Below are positions 16,401 through 21,892 of a stretch of DNA of 24,034 nt, in pieces. The position numbers were made by a program, and so were the translations under genes. Each line of letters begins with the position of its first letter. The first letter of the stretch is position 1. The stretch lies in contig CAJNDS010002178.1 in the NCBI GenBank assembly GCA_905221605.1, forward strand, positions 98,749-122,782, given 5' to 3'. The notes under the pieces were generated by a model. That model worked only from the letters and a program-made list of their open reading frames with translations. It had not been told where the DNA came from and did not search any database. The DNA comes from Symbiodinium natans (Eukaryota > Sar > Dinophyceae > Suessiales > Symbiodiniaceae).

Positions 16401-16721
16401 GTTTCACGCTTTGGGTCTAGCTGAGCCCTGGAAGATGTGGCAAGTAGATCCCCGCTAAGCTTCCACCAAATAGAGTTGTGCGGGGTATCAAACTGGCGAT
16501 TTCACTGCTGCCTGCGCACAAGAAACCACGACTCGGACTTAGCTTTCGGTTTAATTCAGGTTCTGGGTGCAGGACTACCATAAGCCCTAAACCCTAAACC
16601 CTAAACCCTAAACCCAAAACGCTAAACCCTAAACCCCTATCCCTAAACCGCTACACCCTCCTCAGCGATGCAGCTCGGCAGCAACGCCGAAGGCTCCGAG
16701 CTGCTTTCGGAGCTCCAAGTC
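9058..16721 (-). CDS. ABC-F / EF3-type ATPase, 3' half, seven exons
   Basis: Soluble twin-cassette ATPases of this class act on ribosomes; here only the second half of one nucleotide-binding domain is visible. Joining seven minus-strand exons gives, in order: DLELRKQLGAFGV, the signature LSTLSGGQRMRVLFA, Walker B plus D-loop LLVLDEPTNHLD, IYSIEALSLALA, the H-loop region EFKGAVLLITHNR, ELYVVSKRQRRL, and a Lys/Pro-rich tail ending at TGA. Motif order and spacing (signature to Walker B about 24 residues, D-loop to H-loop about 24) match the ABCF/EF3 pattern. The DEPTNHLD form and the absence of membrane segments favour ABC-F over transporters. Introns of 118-3622 nt begin GC or GA and end AG. 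One apparent single-base loss disrupts the frame after the H-loop. No Walker A was found upstream to 22 kb, so the 5' half is missing, lies beyond the satellites, or the copy is defective. Confidence 0.8.
9320..9445 (-). CDS. ABC-F exon: strand after the H-loop and linker
   Basis: Forty-two codons starting ELYVVSKRQRRLCLVSRALP, then DGPPLDVPSFAEL. In ABCF proteins the H-loop helix is followed by a strand of the form VAxEIWVxE, which the join VAK|ELYVVSK resembles. The acceptor is GGCAG|GAG. The 3' edge is the least certain: ACA|GAAGCC (GA donor) is chosen because it joins the tail in frame. Third positions are strongly G/C. Confidence 0.6.
9489..9536 (+). repeat. GATA/GACA microsatellite
   Basis: Tetranucleotide repeat (GATAGATAGACAGATA type) of about twelve units, inside the intron 5' of the ELYVV exon. 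Confidence 0.95.
9537..9894. other. Intron interior: A-rich and mixed spacer
   Basis: Contains a purine-rich GAGA stretch (about 9565-9597), C8/A9 runs near 9624-9641, a short TTTAGGG piece at 9789-9812 and a GC-rich island at 9845-9878. Nothing here extends the ABC-F reading. Confidence 0.45.
9895..10108 (-). repeat. Degenerate CCCTAAA array with a 65-bp duplication
   Basis: The array contains CCCTCTGCCCTAAACCC followed by TATACCCTCAACCC, and this pair occurs twice about 65 bp apart (about 10006 and 10070), a higher-order duplication within the array. It adjoins the donor side of the H-loop exon. Confidence 0.8.
10117..10178 (-). CDS. ABC-F exon: H-loop, with apparent frame break
   Basis: The exon opens EFKGAVLLITHNR, the strand plus H-loop His expected in ABC-F. 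The next bases read ATC TTT TGC in frame, whereas the family-like continuation DLLRKVAK appears one frame over. A single G/C is therefore missing around 10137-10142 (a CC where CCC would restore the frame). It may be a sequencing or assembly error in a short homopolymer, a real allele, or evidence of a pseudogene. The acceptor CACCCAG lies against a variant telomere array; the donor is AAG|GACCGG. Confidence 0.75.
10186..10293 (+). repeat. Variant TTTAGGG array in a 151-nt intron
   Basis: TGTAGGG, TTTAGGG and CTTAGGG copies fill most of the short intron between the D-loop and H-loop exons. On the sense strand they read CCCTAAA/CCCTACA and end eight bases from the acceptor. Confidence 0.9.
10330..10368 (-). 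CDS. ABC-F exon: segment after the D-loop
   Basis: Thirteen codons, DIYSIEALSLALA. This supplies the D-loop Asp and the helix that normally reads like LDxxSIxALxxAL in ABC-F proteins. It was found by asking what should lie between Walker B and the H-loop, and it fits in phase and length. The acceptor is GTGCAG; the donor GCC|GAGCC is a GA donor, with GAG repeated at the start of the next exon. Confidence 0.75.
10380..10505 (+). repeat. TTTAGGG array
   Basis: About 17 heptamers, 15 nearly perfect. In the sense of the gene they form the CCCTAAA tract before the acceptor of exon 10330-10368. Confidence 0.95.
10506..10592 (+). repeat. Dispersed repeat at the end of a telomere array, copy 2
   Basis: Begins TTCAGCATCTCAAGTCC exactly where the heptamer array stops and ends AGAATCCCACAACATTAAGA. 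It is collinear with 1888-1982 throughout, with substitutions and small gaps. Confidence 0.7.
10613..11434. repeat. Palindromic field of 21-bp repeats
   Basis: The 21-mer GACCTTGCCCAGTAAAACGGC is tandemly repeated in blocks of alternating orientation (for example direct at 10613-10770, inverted at 10925-10975, direct at 10988-11060, inverted at 11070-11150, direct again to 11225, inverted near 11250-11310, direct to 11434). The turning points recur: GTCGATTTTGGTCAAAAATCGAC at about 10818 and 11151, and TTTTTTGACCGAACTGACC at about 10973 and 11318. The whole is therefore a higher-order repeat of about 335-370 bp that can fold on itself. Open readings through it are repeat artefacts. Confidence 0.9.
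11435..11534. other. Assembly gap (100 N)
   Basis: Exactly 100 N, a conventional placeholder of unknown true length. The base before it (CCCAGTAAC) matches the phrase at 11058-11066 where the 21-bp array flips orientation, so assembly stopped at a palindrome turn. Confidence 1.
11535..11728 (+). repeat. CA and ACACCA microsatellite
   Basis: Interleaved (CA)n and (ACACCA)n blocks, the longest CA run near 11697-11728. Length in the genome may differ because of the adjacent gap. Confidence 0.95.
11729..11949. other. Unique flank of the decayed block
   Basis: Non-repetitive; both strands are open for part of it (minus: TRLKTSIADEAGPDRSVGAC; plus: DLSGPASSAIDVLRRVITCR). It may belong to the same decayed unit. 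Confidence 0.3.
11950..13140 (-). pseudogene. Decayed gene-like block inside the ABC-F intron
   Basis: This 1.2 kb is free of telomere repeats and lower in GC than the exons. On the minus strand a protein-like reading can be followed with frame changes and stops: KIGKLVEDSGVVAPVLLSQL near 13115, TARECGKICYSVEDLLKSRS near 12950, DQKLQNPGYVTDAYARLQLL near 12795, then HIARELQIVLVIFFCMTATE near 12500 and DIESEHNILYDKWFY near 12400, followed by TGA. Internal stops occur at several points. No family was recognised. A dead retrocopy or old gene fragment nested in the 3.6 kb intron is the simplest reading; an intron-rich living gene cannot be excluded. No spliced-leader relic was found at its upstream side. 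Confidence 0.35.
13161..13400 (+). repeat. Two CT microsatellites
   Basis: CT-rich runs at 13161-13242 and 13318-13400 flank a 75-nt unique island. The second is a nearly pure (CT)n of about 35 units. Confidence 0.95.
13267..13455 (-). CDS. Candidate ORF with Arg-Glu dipeptide run
   Basis: The minus strand is open for 62 codons across the microsatellite: SLEASEAPTSASLLACRE, then alternating Arg-Glu from the GA repeat, then AWEADARKKRKPTTN and TGA. The unique parts have G/C-ending codons. The repeat may be a real low-complexity run, or two exon remnants may flank it. The plus strand is also open (TRWWVLPMLPVNARYDVAAV). It lies just upstream of the decayed block on the same strand and could be part of it. 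Confidence 0.25.
13497..13670. other. Spacer with short CCCTAAA array
   Basis: A four-copy CCCTAAA piece lies at 13561-13585. The island after it is unique and not assigned. Confidence 0.5.
13675..13767. mobile_element. MITE-like foldback element, copy B
   Basis: Perfect 14-bp terminal inverted repeats, CCTTGGGATGTTCC (13675-13688) and GGAACATCCCAAGG (13754-13767), enclose 65 bp. Just inside, CAGTCCTTGATCGGGATT pairs with AATCCCTATGAAGGACTG with two mismatches, so nearly the whole element is one hairpin. It shares ends and inner words with 8436-8548. A CA dinucleotide flanks both ends, too short to call a target duplication. Confidence 0.72.
13768..13990 (+). repeat. Degenerate TTTAGGG region before the Walker B exon
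   Basis: Eroded telomere words (GGGTTGATGG, GGTTTTAGGG, GGGTGTAAGG). The stretch ends with about 30 unique bases that form the donor end of the intron. Confidence 0.6.
13991..14045 (-). CDS. ABC-F exon: Walker B and D-loop
   Basis: One base plus 18 codons, ICMEHPQLLVLDEPTNHL; the D-loop Asp comes from the next exon. Walker B is LLVLDE, with the catalytic Glu present. The acceptor ACCCGAG again joins directly to a CCCTAAA array. The donor is CTG|GACCGG, a GA donor, and the next exon begins GACA. Reading through the donor would give RLWLCD, which does not fit the family. Confidence 0.85.
14047..14250 (+). repeat. TTTAGGG array with TTTTCGTGT interruptions
   Basis: About 27 heptamers. GGGTTTTCGTGTTTAGGG occurs three times (near 14071, 14107 and 14130), showing block duplication. 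On the sense strand it ends one base from the acceptor region of the Walker B exon. Confidence 0.95.
14290..14430 (-). repeat. CCCTAAA array
   Basis: Degenerate at the left (CCCCAAA, CCTAAAA), perfect at the right. It forms an inverted pair with the array before it. The unique spacer 14431-14531 has no recognisable gene. Confidence 0.9.
14532..14621 (+). repeat. TTTAGGG/TCTAGGG array
   Basis: About thirteen heptamers including four TCTAGGG copies. It ends in TTCAGCATCTCCAGTTC, the same junction word as the dispersed repeats at 1888 and 10506. Confidence 0.92.
14640..15110. mobile_element. Composite repeat element related to the 267-bp satellite
   Basis: A-rich 10-11 bp units (CCTTGAAAAA, CATTGAAAAA) flank a core on both sides (14641-14712 and 14998-15080). 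Read on the minus strand, core positions 14765-14850 match the spacer of the 267-bp satellite: GGGGACCCAGGATCGGCC, then AAAATGCGATT, TTAGTACTGAAATCGA. The core also holds a near-perfect inverted repeat, CAAGGGGGGGTCG (14878-14890) against CGACCCCCCCCTTG (14933-14946). No protein was recognised. Confidence 0.55.
15111..15629. other. Intron interior: mixed telomere-derived spacer
   Basis: The word CACC(A/G)TTGCCCACTT occurs twice 29 bp apart (about 15101-15145). G-orientation and C-orientation telomere pieces alternate at 15217-15320, 15349-15418 and 15485-15560. No exon needed by the ABC-F reading falls here. Confidence 0.5.
15630..15690 (+). repeat. TTTAGGG array
   Basis: Six or seven heptamers, then an AT-rich unique spacer (15691-15834) with direct TATATAGGACTATATA-like words. 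Confidence 0.85.
15835..15980 (-). repeat. CCCTAAA array at a donor end
   Basis: About eighteen heptamers with CCTTAAA variants. It ends within 15 nt of the GC donor of the signature exon, so on the sense strand the intron begins with about 15 unique bases and then TTTAGGG repeats. Confidence 0.9.
15996..16066 (-). CDS. ABC-F exon: LSGGQ signature
   Basis: Twenty-three codons plus two bases, AGDLVFQSLSTLSGGQ then RMRVLFA. The signature is perfect and is followed by the usual basic/hydrophobic helix. The acceptor AACCCCAG comes straight from a CCCTAAA array. The donor is GCGAG|GCCGC, a GC donor. An internal TTTCAG could be an alternative acceptor that would remove seven residues. Confidence 0.85.
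16071..16375 (+). repeat. TTTAGGG arrays in the 616-nt intron
   Basis: Two arrays (16082-16200 and 16299-16373) are separated by a degenerate piece. On the sense strand the first ends as CCCTGAATCCTAAACCCCAG, so the repeat itself makes the 3' splice site of the signature exon. Confidence 0.95.
16376..16640. other. Intron interior: unique spacer and CCCTAAA array
   Basis: Unique from about 16400 to 16580 with no credible exon; a CCCTAAA array lies at 16583-16640. Confidence 0.5.
16683..16721 (-). CDS. ABC-F exon: helix before the signature
   Basis: Thirteen codons, DLELRKQLGAFGV. This is the helical segment that ends in a short Gly-containing turn before the signature in ABCF proteins. The acceptor is TTTGGAG|GAC. 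The donor is GTT|GCTGCC, a GC donor, and the next exon also starts with GCTG. The frame is open a little further upstream (YSLE), but no AG precedes it, so the start at 16721 was chosen. Confidence 0.65.
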
Positions 16722-16739
16722 CTCCAAAGAGTACCCGTT

Positions 16740-16922
16740 CGGGGTTTAGGGTTTAGGGTTTAGGGTTTAGGGTTTAGGGCTTAGGGTTTAGGGTTTAGGG
16801 TTTAGGGTTTGGGGTTTGGGGTTTGGGGTTTGGGGTTTGGGGTTTTGGGTTTGGGGCTTTGGGTTTGGGGTTTGGGGTTTGGGGCTTCAGGGTTTGGGGT
16901 TCAGGGTTTCAGGGTTTCGGGT
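16740..16922 (+). repeat. TTTAGGG array grading into TTTGGGG
   Basis: Ten standard heptamers are followed by more than a dozen TTTGGGG/TTTTGGG copies, then TTCAGGG and TTTCGGG. On the sense strand it precedes the acceptor of exon 16683-16721. Open plus-strand readings (Gly/Phe/Trp-rich) are translations of the repeat. Confidence 0.95.
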
Positions 16923-17010
16923 TTCGGCTGTTGCAACACCAACACGCCAGTGGAACGCTGAGCCTCAGAGACAAGAATGTAGGGTACATGCCTCAACCCC
17001 ACAGTTACCC
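16923..17010. CDS. Candidate coding island, strand unresolved
   Basis: On the plus strand this island reads SGTLSLRDKNVGYMPQPHSY, which resembles the strand and Q-loop region of an ABC ATPase (GTL...VGYMPQ). On the minus strand, the orientation of the ABC-F gene, it reads HVPYILVSEAQRSTGVLVLQ. It lies where a Q-loop exon would be expected, but the ABC-like reading has the opposite strand. It is either coincidence, a local inversion, or an assembly error. Confidence 0.25.
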
Positions 17011-17019
17011 CCAAACACT

Positions 17020-17085
17020 AAACCCTAAACCCTAAACCCTAAACCCTAAACCCTACACCCTACACCCTACACCCTACACCCTACT
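17020..17085 (-). repeat. CCCTAAA then CCCTACA array
   Basis: Five CCCTAAA copies are followed by five CCCTACA copies, a clean switch of variant. The stretch 17086-17160 after it is unique. Confidence 0.9.
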
Positions 17086-17159
17086 TATCAAAACACATGA
17101 CCTCTTATTGGGATTCGGGACCTGGGGCGTAATCCTTCCCGAAATGTCACAAAGTCCTT

Positions 17160-17280
17160 GGGTTTAGAGTTTAGGGTTTAGGATTTGGGGGCCTAGGGTT
17201 TAGGGCTTAGGGTTTAGGGTTTAGGGCTTAGGGTTTATGGTTTAGGGTTTAGGGTTTAGGGTTTAGGGCTTAGGGTTTGC
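17160..17280 (+). repeat. TTTAGGG/CTTAGGG array
   Basis: About sixteen heptamers with regular CTTAGGG variants. Confidence 0.9.
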
Positions 17281-17463
17281 GCCGAAGCTGGAGAAGGATA
17301 TGACATGGCCGGACGGGCGAACAAACTTGAAATTTGTTTCGGTTCCGGAGCACGCTCAAGGCCACCGAGAATGGGGCCTTGCTTCGGCCACATTATTTCA
17401 CGCGTTTCCCTCCCGCGCCGTCAAGTGCGGCTCCCACCCTTAGCCAGCTCCGCCTTTTAGGGT
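17281..17463. CDS. Candidate coding island, strand unresolved
   Basis: GC-rich, stop-poor unique DNA. All three plus frames are open over much of it (for example GYDMAGRANKLEICFGSGAR), and one minus frame reads TNFKFVRPSGHVISFSSFGA after a possible CTTGAG acceptor. If it is an exon of the ABC-F gene it would be upstream of those recognised, but no ABC motif is present. Confidence 0.25.
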
Positions 17464-17465
17464 TT

Positions 17466-17493
17466 AGTTTCCTAAACTCATGTTTAGGAAACT
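17466..17493. other. Perfect 12-bp hairpin
   Basis: AGTTTCCTAAAC, loop TCAT, GTTTAGGAAACT. The arms contain telomere-like CCTAAAC/GTTTAGG, so the hairpin may derive from two opposed telomere words. Confidence 0.8.
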
Positions 17494-17559
17494 CTCTTGT
17501 TTTTTTCTCACTCACCTTCTTGTATGCGTTCTTGTCGGGGTGTATTACACCCTAGTCAA

Positions 17560-18460
17560 AGTTGCTTGTTTGTTCCACCGCGATCTTAGTCCTCTTGCAG
17601 CCTGCTAGTCCTGCAGGGGGGTCAACCGGAGGTTTTGCGCCCAGGGGAAAAGAGACCGATGGTTGACCGTAGCTTTTAAGCACCGTACTGGTGCTCAGAT
17701 CACAAAGAAAACCGAAGAGCATGTTTGGGTCGAACGGAGGTTTCTGCCCGGGGGAAGACATCGGTGGTTGACCGTAGCTTTCGAGCCCGGCACTTGTACT
17801 ATATCAATCCACAGGTGGGTCGACCGCGAGTTGATTGGAGGTTCTGCTGTCAGAGGAGGACGTCGCTTGTTAGACGTAGCTCTTGAGCACCGTACTTGTG
17901 CTCTATCAGCATGTAAATCCGCGATGCTTTTTTTTTTTGGGTCGACCGGAGGTTTTGCCAGCAGGGAGGTTTCATGCCCGGGGGAAAGACCGTTGCGTTG
18001 ATTGGAGGTTTTGCGCCCGGGAGAAAAACATCGGCGGGGGAAAGGCAGCGTTTAAGCACCGTCCTGGCACGACACCAAAGGCAGGTATTAAGCCCGGTAC
18101 TTGTGCTATATCAGGATACAGATCCGAGGTGCTGTCGGGGGAAAGACATCACTGGTTGGATGTAGCTTTTGAGCACCGTTCTCGTGCTCTATCAACATAT
18201 GAATCGCGAAGCCATTTGGGCCCACCGGAGGTTTTGCGCCCGGGGGAAAGACCGTTGCATTGATTGGAGGTTTTGCGCCCGAGGGAAAACCATCTTTGAA
18301 TTGATTGGAGGCTTTACGCCTCCTGTAGATCCGCGAAGCATTTCTGTGTCGATTGGAGGTTTTGCGAGCATGGAAAGACCGGAGGTTTTGCGTCCCGGGG
18401 GAAAACCGTTCATTGATTGGAGGTTTTGCGCCCGGGGGGAAAAACATCGGCGGCGGCTGA
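17560..18460. repeat. Composite tandem repeat with GAGCAC/GTGCTC hairpin
   Basis: Units of about 90-130 bp carry two recurring modules: GATTGGAGGTTTTGCGCCCG plus GGGGAAAGAC, and a hairpin module such as GAGCACCGTACTTGTGCTC (17885-17903; relatives at 17678, 17787, 18053, 18088 and 18171-18189). In the last 230 bp the first module is repeated alone every 30-60 bp. Long overlapping open readings on both strands (PPGAKPPINATVFPPGAKPP-like) follow from the repeat period and are not considered genes. Confidence 0.8.
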
Positions 18461-18472
18461 CCGTAGCTAGTG

Positions 18473-18652
18473 ATTCCACCCTGCTTCCACCTTGCTTCCA
18501 GCTCGCTTCCACGTTGCTTGCACTTTGCTTCCACCTTGCTTCCACCTTGCTTCTACCGTTCTTCAACCTTGCTTCCATCTTGCTGCCACCTTGCTTCCAC
18601 CTTGTTTCCACTTGCTTCCACCTTCCTTGCGCGTTGCCTCCACCTTGTTTAT
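18473..18652 (+). repeat. 11-bp minisatellite
   Basis: About sixteen copies of TTGCTTCCACC with scattered changes. Both strands stay open, giving Leu/Pro/Ser or Lys/Gly/Glu repeats of no evident meaning. Confidence 0.92.
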
Positions 18653-18654
18653 GA

Positions 18655-19435
18655 CTTAGCATGGCTTAGCCAAAGTCCGAAAATCCGCGTGGGGTACCGT
18701 TTACAGTTCAAGTGCCAAACTATAGAAAGTGGCCCCTAAATTATAGACGCTTATAGTTTAACCAAAGTCCGAAAATCCGCGTGGGGGTAGCGTTTGCAGT
18801 TTAGGTGCCAAACTGTAGAAAGTGGCCCCAAACTTTCGACGTTTATAGTTTAGCCAAAGTCCGAAAATCCGCGTGGGGGTACCATATATAGTTTAGGTGC
18901 CGAACTATAGAAAGAGGCCCCTGAACTATAGACGTTTATAGTTTAGCCAAAGTCCGAAAACCCGTGTAGGGGTAACGTTTACAGTTTAGGTGCCAAACTA
19001 TAGAAAGTGCCCCAAACTTTCAACGTTTATAGTGTAGCCACAGTCGAAAATCCGCGCGGGGGTACCATTTATAGTGTAAGTGCCGAACAATAGAAAGTCG
19101 CCCCTAAACTATAAACGTTTATAGTTTAACCAAAGTCCGAAAATCCGCGCGGGGGTACTGCTTACAGTTTGAAAGTGCCCCTAAACTATAGACGTTTATA
19201 GGTTCGCAAAAGTCCGAAAATCCACGTGAGGTTACAATTTACAGTTCAGGTGCCAAACTATAGAAAGTGACCCCTAAAACTATAGGTGTTTATAGCTTAG
19301 CCAAAGTCCGAAAATCCGCGTGGGGGCACCGCTTGCAGTTTAGGTGCCAAACTATAGAAAGTGGCCCCTAAACTAAAGACGTTTATAGTTTAGCCAAAGT
19401 CCGAAAATCCGCGTGGGGGTACCGTTTACAATAAA
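18655..19435. repeat. 92-bp satellite
   Basis: Eight to nine copies. The anchor word CAAAGTCCGAAAATCCGCG occurs at 18671, 18763, 18855 and 18948 and onward, spacing 92-93 bp. Each unit also carries AAACTATAGAAAGTGGCCCC and a near-palindrome AAACTATAGACGTTTATAGTTT-type segment that is shared with the next two satellites. Confidence 0.93.
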
Positions 19436-19920
19436 GGGGGGCTCCTAAACTGTAAACGTTTATAGTTTAGGCGCTAAACTATAAAGAGGGGCTCCTAAAC
19501 TGTAAACGCTTATAGTCTAGGCGCTAAACTATAAAGAGTGGCTCCAAAACTATAGACGTTTATAGTTTAGGCGCTAAACTATAAAGAGGGGCTCCGAAAC
19601 TGTAAACGTTTATAGTTTAGGCACTAAACTATAAAGAGGGGCTCCTAAACTGTAAACGTTTATAGTTTAGGCGCTAAACTATAAAGGGGGGCTCCTAAAC
19701 TGTAAACGTTTATAGTTTAGGCGCTAAACTATAAAGAGGGGCTCCGAAACTGTAAACGTTTATAGTTTAGGCGCTAAACTATAAAGAGGGGCTCCTAAAC
19801 TATAGACGTTTATAGTTTAGGCACTAAATTATAAAGAGTGGCTCCTAAACTATAGACGTTTATAGTTTAGGCGCTAAACTATAAAGGTTGGCTCCCACAT
19901 TATAGACGTTTATAGTTTAG
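19436..19920. repeat. 50-bp satellite
   Basis: About ten units spaced 50 bp (GGCGCTAAACTATAAAGAGG plus GGCTCCTAAACTGTAAACG). The unit shares its TATAGTTT/AAACTATA palindromic core with the 92-bp family, so one probably arose from the other. Confidence 0.93.
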
Positions 19921-21680
19921 GACCATCCGTGGGGGGTCCCCCCAGGATTGGCCTGGACCGAGCTTCAAAATGCGATTTTTTAGTACACAAATCGATGCGG
20001 GAAATGCTGCCTCCAATTTCTGGATTTCGCCCTAAACTATAGAGCCCCAAACTCTAGAGCCTAAACTATAAACGTTCATAGTTTCGGCGCTAAACTATAA
20101 AGCTTGACCCCTAAACTATAAACGTTTATAGTTTAGCCGCTAAACTATAAAGGTTGGCTCCTAAACTATAAACGTTTATAGTTTAGGAACATCCGTGGGG
20201 GGTCCCCCAGGATTGGCCTGGACCCAGCTTAAAAGTGCGATTTTTAGTACAGAAATCGATGCCCGAAATGCTGCCTCCAATTTCTGATTTTTGCCCCAAA
20301 CTACAGAGTCTAAACTATAAACGTCTATAGTTTCGGCGCTAAACTATAAAGCCTGACTCCTAAACTATAGACGTTTATAGTTTAGCCGCTAAACTATAAA
20401 GGTTGGCTCCTAAATTATAGACGTTTATAGTTTAGGCGCTAAACTATAAAGAGGGGCTCCTAAAGTATAGACGTTTATAGTTTAGGCGCTAAACTATAAA
20501 GAGTGGCTCCTAAACTATAGACGTTTATAGTTTAGGCGCTAAACTATAAAGAGTGGCTCCTAAACTATAGACGTTTATAGTTTAGGCGCTAAACTATAAA
20601 GGTTGGCTCCTAAACTATAGACGTTTATAGTTTAGGCGCTAAACTATAAAGAGTGGCTCCTAAACTATAGACGTTTATAGTTTAGGCGCTAAACTATAAA
20701 GAGGGGCTCCTAAACTATAGACGTTTATAGTTTAGGCGCTAAACTATAAAGGTTGGCTCCCACATTATAGACGTTTATAGTTTAGGACCATCCGTGGGGG
20801 GTCTCCCAGGATTGGCCTGGACCGAGCTTCAAAATGCGATTTTTTAGTACAGAAATCGATGCCGGAAATGCTGCCTCCAATTTCTGGATTTTGCCTTAAA
20901 CTATAGAGCCCCAAACTCTAGAGCCTAAACTATAAACGTTTATAGTTTCGGCGCTAAACTATAAAGCTTGACCCCCAAACTATAAACGTTTATGGTTTAG
21001 CCGCTAAACTATAAAGGTTGGCTCCTAAACTATAGAAGCGTTTATAGTTTAGGACCATCCGTGGGGGGTCCCCCAGGATTGGCTTGGACCGAGCTTCAAA
21101 ATGCGATTTTTTAGTACAGAAATCGATGCCGGAAATGCTGCCTCCAATTTCTGGATTTTGCCCTAAACTATAGAGCCCCAAACTCTAGAGCCTAAACTAT
21201 AAACGTTTATAGTTTCGGCGCTAAACTATAAAGCTTGACCCCTAAACTATAGACGTTTATAGTTTAGCCGCTAAACTATAAAGGTTGGCTCCTAAACTAT
21301 AGAAGCGTTTATAGTTTAGGACCATCCGTGGGGGGTCCCCCAGGATTGGCCTGGACCGAGCTTCAAAATGCGATTTTTTAGTACAGAAATCGATGCCGGA
21401 AATGCTGCCTCCAATTTCTGGATTTTGCCCTAAACTATAGAGCCCCAAACTCTAGAGCCTAAACTATAAACGTCTATAGTTTCGGCGCTAAACTATAAAG
21501 CCTGACTCCTAAACTATAGACGTTTATAGTTTAGCCGCTAAACTATAAAGCCTAAACTATAAAGCCCTAAACTATAGACGCTAAACTATAAACGTCTATA
21601 GTTTAGAGCCAAAACTATAGAGCCTAAACTATAAACGTTTATAGTTTAGACGCAAAACTATAGAAATCTTTATAGTTTAA
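19921..21680. repeat. 267-bp higher-order satellite
   Basis: The anchor CCATCCGTGGGGGGTC occurs at 19923, about 20189, 20788, 21055 and 21322. The intervals are 266, 599, 267 and 267 bp; the long one contains additional 50-bp units. Each unit contains a unique-looking 110-bp spacer (AAAATGCGATTTTTTAGTAC, AATCGATGCCGGAAATGCTG) followed by several AAACTATA-class modules. The last copies are almost identical, so homogenisation is recent. Repeated 63-codon minus-strand readings inside are products of the repeat. Confidence 0.93.
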
Positions 21681-21689
21681 CCGTGATTT

Positions 21690-21892
21690 CGGGCAGGTTT
21701 TGGGGTATATATATATAATATTGTCAGTACTGACACCGCTCCACTGCCTAGCGGTGGCACGGCACGCTCTCTGGTAAGACAGTTGAACTGCTGTATAGGC
21801 ATATTGTATGTGCGATGCCCATGCAGCCACTTGCTTTGGGCGGCTCGGCTGGTGGGAAAGGAGCGAAGCTCCCCCACCAGCCACGCCTGAGT
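21690..21892 (-). CDS. Candidate coding island with embedded palindromes
   Basis: Between the satellite and a telomere array lies a unique island. On the minus strand it reads AAWASHIQYAYTAVQLSYQR then ACRATARQWSGVSTDN, which looks protein-like; no family recognised. It contains the perfect palindrome GTCAGTACTGAC (21723-21734) and the hairpin listed separately. Its plus-strand left edge has an AT-rich TATATATATAATATT run. Confidence 0.25.
21847..21882. other. Strong GC-rich hairpin
   Basis: GGCTGGTGGG pairs with CCCACCAGCC, and inside it GGAGC-GAA-GCTCC forms a second stem; only AAA is unpaired between the two stems. It is a 15-bp stem in 36 nt. It may be an element end or an RNA structure; the sequence alone does not say. 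Confidence 0.8.

Noticed and set aside
16816-16922. Gly/Phe/Trp-rich plus-strand protein
   Set aside because: Translation of TTTGGGG repeats.
17663-18739. Overlapping 110-160 codon ORFs on both strands
   Set aside because: They follow the period of the composite repeat and the 11-bp minisatellite, with no preferred strand or codon bias.
20990-21448. Two nearly identical 63-codon minus-strand ORFs
   Set aside because: They are the same part of consecutive 267-bp satellite units, so the identity reflects satellite homogenisation and not paired genes.
21690-21892. tRNA gene
   Set aside because: The hairpins and the GTTGAACTG-like word do not assemble into a cloverleaf with A and B box promoters.
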